Position numbers and translations under genes: made by a program
Source: Sycon ciliatum
Lineage: Eukaryota; Porifera; Calcarea; Leucosolenida; Sycettidae
Assembly: GCF_964019385.1 (NCBI RefSeq)
Contig: NC_088655.1
Location: forward strand, 17,501-81,500
DNA: 64,000 nucleotides
Direction: 5' to 3'
The notes under the pieces: generated by a model
The model's input: only the letters and a program-made list of their open reading frames with translations
Told to the model about the DNA's origin: nothing
Databases searched by the model: none
Shown: positions 61,787 to 64,000 of the stretch, piece by piece
How positions within the stretch are numbered: position 1 is the first letter of the stretch
Layout: the number at the start of each line of letters is the position of its first letter

Positions 61787-61822
61787 GTATTGAACGTTTT
61801 CGTTCCCTTCTTGTCAAAATAC
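61787..61822 (-). ncRNA. hammerhead-like motif downstream of PLE-2
   Basis: Minus strand: GTATT, TTGACAA, GAAGGGAAC, GAAA, palindromic AACGTT, C, AATAC. Helix I is a perfect 5-bp pairing. The core reads UUGACAA where CUGAUGA is standard: C3 and G8, which pair in the fold, have changed together to U and A. Helix II is poor. It lies about 190 bp downstream of the PLE-2 stop. Confidence 0.4.
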
Positions 61823-62009
61823 TACAGGGAATGATGGAAATAAGCTAAAAGACTACAACTATAAGGAAAAGAAGTTCAGAAATATATCACTCCAATTATG
61901 TGTAGAAGTGACACGAAAAAAATAGATGTGAAGAATCAAGAAAACAGCATGCAAATCCAATAAGTGACAAAAACGTAGTGACAAGAAAAAGAGAGAAACA
62001 TCAAGAGAT

Positions 62010-64000
62010 CTATTTCGCACCTTCACGACGAACAGTGCCAAACAACTGTAAAGACAACACATTCTCCTTCTGAACACAAAGCTCAGGGTCTAACTTACGT
62101 ATGTACAAAGCTTCCAACACGGCAAGATGTAACAAAGACCTACCACGCGACAAAACAGAGAATACATCATCGGAGTACCACTCACGACAACTAGCACTGC
62201 CCGACAGGTGACACTTGATTGCCGAGGTACCGTTTCCCTGACCCGACGACTTGGCCGTTGTCACCTCCGATATTGCCGCTTGCGAATCTCTCCCATTACG
62301 CCCTGCGTCCCTGCAATTCCGATTGCCTCGGTCGAGATCCGTGTGCTGCTCCACGTCCAGTCTGTCCTGCTTCCGTGGTCTACCTCGTTTCTTCACATTA
62401 ACCGTTGTTGTCACTTCCAGTATTGGTTCTTTTGATTCGTCATCAATTCGTCTCCTCAATTGACTTCTGGTGACTCGTCCGGGGCTCGATTGTCCAGATG
62501 TCAGTTTCGGTGGTTTCCGTATCGGTCTCTTCTTCTTGTTGACTGTTGTTTGGGTTGGCTCCAGCCCTCCGCCCGACGAAAAGGAGGAGGCATCGACAAG
62601 CGTATCCACAGCGGACTTGGACAAGTCCACCTCAGACACAGACTGCACTGGACACTTCGGCGGACGACCACGCCGAGGTCGAGAACCACGTGCAGCTACA
62701 GGGACAAGATTCAACGGTACATGTTGACGAATCCGTGCGCCCAGGTGCTGAAAGGTTCTACCCACGTACCGATTTTCACAATTTCGGCACTGAAAGAAAT
62801 AGATTAAATTACTTTTGCTTAGGGTAGGTAGAACGTCCTTCTTCACGCTGAACGCACGGGTCGTCCCAAAGATGACATACAATTTGACACACGGATAAGA
62901 GGAACAAACAATATTCCGCACCTCCTTCTCGACGCGCGAAGAACCGGCACCAACCCATGGCAAACGTAGTACCACAGGGCATCTCTCTGGTCCAAAAGTA
63001 ATCGTCTTTTCCAAGGTCGGTTTCTGGTTGATGAGTTTCATTAGAAGTGTCTTTGGATAGCCATTCTTTGTCATTATGGTTAAGAGTCGTTCTAGTTCCT
63101 CGTCCAGCAGATGAGGGGAACATATCCTATGTGCACGGTAGACAAGGGCCTTGACGAGGTGTGTTTTGGACTTAGTTGGAGTAAAACTTGACCATGGGAT
63201 ATACAAGCCTGTGAAAGTGGGCTTTCTATAAATGGTCGTGTCCATGTTGTGCGTATCCATGTTACGAGAAATACTAACATCCAGGAAAGAAAGGGTACCA
63301 TTGTTTTCACCATCTGATGTGAATTTTAATGCTGGATGTAAGGAGTTGAGAGTTTCCATAAACCTATCACAGGTTTCCTTGTCGTCGTCGTGACAATATA
63401 CATCGTCAACAAAACGACAGTACATTGATGGCCAAAGTGAAGGGTCAATAGACGACTCGCAGAAGCCGACAAATATGTTCGCCAAGACTGGCCCCAAAGG
63501 CGATCCCATGGCGACTCCATCATTCTGTTTGTACATTATATTGTCGAATGAAAACTCCACACCAGACGTGACCATGAACATAAGTTTCACGAACTCTGTT
63601 TCATTCAAATCTGGGGGAGTGATAGATCTGTTATGGTATAACGCCATGGCGCAAATGTCTATTGTTTCTCGTAAAGGAACGTTGGTAAACAAGCTCACTA
63701 CGTCATAGGAGCACATGTAACCATTTGATTCAAATTTCGAATCTCTAAGTTTTTCCACAAACTCAAACGTGTCTTTAACGCAATGTGTGTTGTACAAGGC
63801 AAGAACCGGTTGTAGCAAATTGCATAACCATTTCGAAACCTTGTATTGCGGAGATCCAGACATGCTTAAGATCGGGCGTAATGGAATATGTTTTTTATGA
63901 ATTTTTGGGAGCCCATACATCCTAGGTCTTGTCGAGCCTGTGGGAGCTAGATGATCATACTCATATTTGGTGATCTGATGCGTTCTAGAAAGAAAAAGCA
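62010..64000 (-). CDS. PLE-2 Penelope-like reverse transcriptase / GIY-YIG endonuclease, partial
   Basis: Open from the right edge of the window (no start codon seen) to TAG 62010-62012, at least 662 codons; numbering here is from the first Met (63918-63920). RT: MYGLPKIHK (1-9), CSYDVVSLFTNVPL (70-83), GVAMGSPLGPVLANIFVG (135-152), catalytic FVDDV (170-174), FLDVSI and YRKPTFTGLYI. GIY-YIG nuclease begins IYFFQCRNCENRYVGRT (373-389), is interrupted at about 402-567, and resumes HLSGSASC...VLEALYI (571-607) with the expected Glu. The insert has AT-hook-like RPRRGRPPK and KKRGRPRK and many Ser/Thr. No stops or shifts: the best preserved element at this end. Confidence 0.92.
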   Translation of the reverse strand, partial: LFLSRTHQITKYEYDHLAPTGSTRPRMYGLPKIHKKHIPLRPILSMSGSPQYKVSKWLCNLLQPVLALYNTHCVKDTFEFVEKLRDSKFESNGYMCSYDVVSLFTNVPLRETIDICAMALYHNRSITPPDLNETEFVKLMFMVTSGVEFSFDNIMYKQNDGVAMGSPLGPVLANIFVGFCESSIDPSLWPSMYCRFVDDVYCHDDDKETCDRFMETLNSLHPALKFTSDGENNGTLSFLDVSISRNMDTHNMDTTIYRKPTFTGLYIPWSSFTPTKSKTHLVKALVYRAHRICSPHLLDEELERLLTIMTKNGYPKTLLMKLINQKPTLEKTITFGPERCPVVLRLPWVGAGSSRVEKEVRNIVCSSYPCVKLYVIFGTTRAFSVKKDVLPTLSKSNLIYFFQCRNCENRYVGRTFQHLGARIRQHVPLNLVPVAARGSRPRRGRPPKCPVQSVSEVDLSKSAVDTLVDASSFSSGGGLEPTQTTVNKKKRPIRKPPKLTSGQSSPGRVTRSQLRRRIDDESKEPILEVTTTVNVKKRGRPRKQDRLDVEQHTDLDRGNRNCRDAGRNGRDSQAAISEVTTAKSSGQGNGTSAIKCHLSGSASCREWYSDDVFSVLSRGRSLLHLAVLEALYIRKLDPELCVQKENVLSLQLFGTVRREGAK

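Overview
This 64 kb window is eukaryotic (animal) genomic DNA. It is built almost entirely from transposable elements, many nested in one another, with one split host gene running through its right half. It has no operons, no bacterial gene spacing and no rRNA or functional tRNA genes. Ty3/Gypsy, tyrosine-recombinase, Crypton-like, Penelope-like and APE-type LINE elements occur together with SINEs, short TIR elements and phase 1-1 exons for fibronectin type III domains. That mix suggests an invertebrate metazoan; a sponge or other early-branching marine animal would fit, but the species cannot be read from the sequence.

Layout. 1-3291: 3' half of a decayed Gypsy-like element (GypA) with a probable 3' LTR. 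3747-5830: LINE tails and a Crypton-like recombinase fragment. 5831-8026: a truncated Penelope-like element (PLE-1) between 379-bp inverted arms that carry hammerhead-type ribozyme motifs. 8071-8560: MITE-like repeats. 8563-15795: a plus-strand LINE (LINE-1) split by a minus-strand LINE (LINE-2, 11059-14813). 16002-20735: Gypsy element GypB, minus strand, with its 5' LTR. 20820-25160: LINE-3, minus strand. 25300-28264: Penelope terminal fragments, dispersed repeats and a tRNA-like sequence. 28640-40230: a tyrosine-recombinase gene cut in two by GypC (28993-39695), a Gypsy element with two identical 164-bp LTRs and a 5-bp target duplication. GypC in turn contains LINE-4 and a Tc1/mariner-like TIR element.

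40467-60230: four plus-strand exons, all phase 1-1, encode one cysteine-rich module and three FN3-like domains. They look like consecutive or near-consecutive exons of one extracellular adhesion or receptor protein. The introns hold LINE-5 (split by a second TIR element), LINE-6 (carrying two foreign insertions), LINE-7 (split by LINE-8 and two SINEs) and a non-autonomous LTR element with a gag-like ORF. 60664-61822: hairpins, a dispersed repeat and another hammerhead-like motif. 62010-64000: a Penelope-like reverse transcriptase/GIY-YIG protein open to the window edge.

The order of insertion can be read from target duplications and interrupted frames. Most elements are broken by one or a few frameshifts or stops. 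GypC pol, the Penelope ORF and LINE-4 ORF2 (one stop) are the best preserved.
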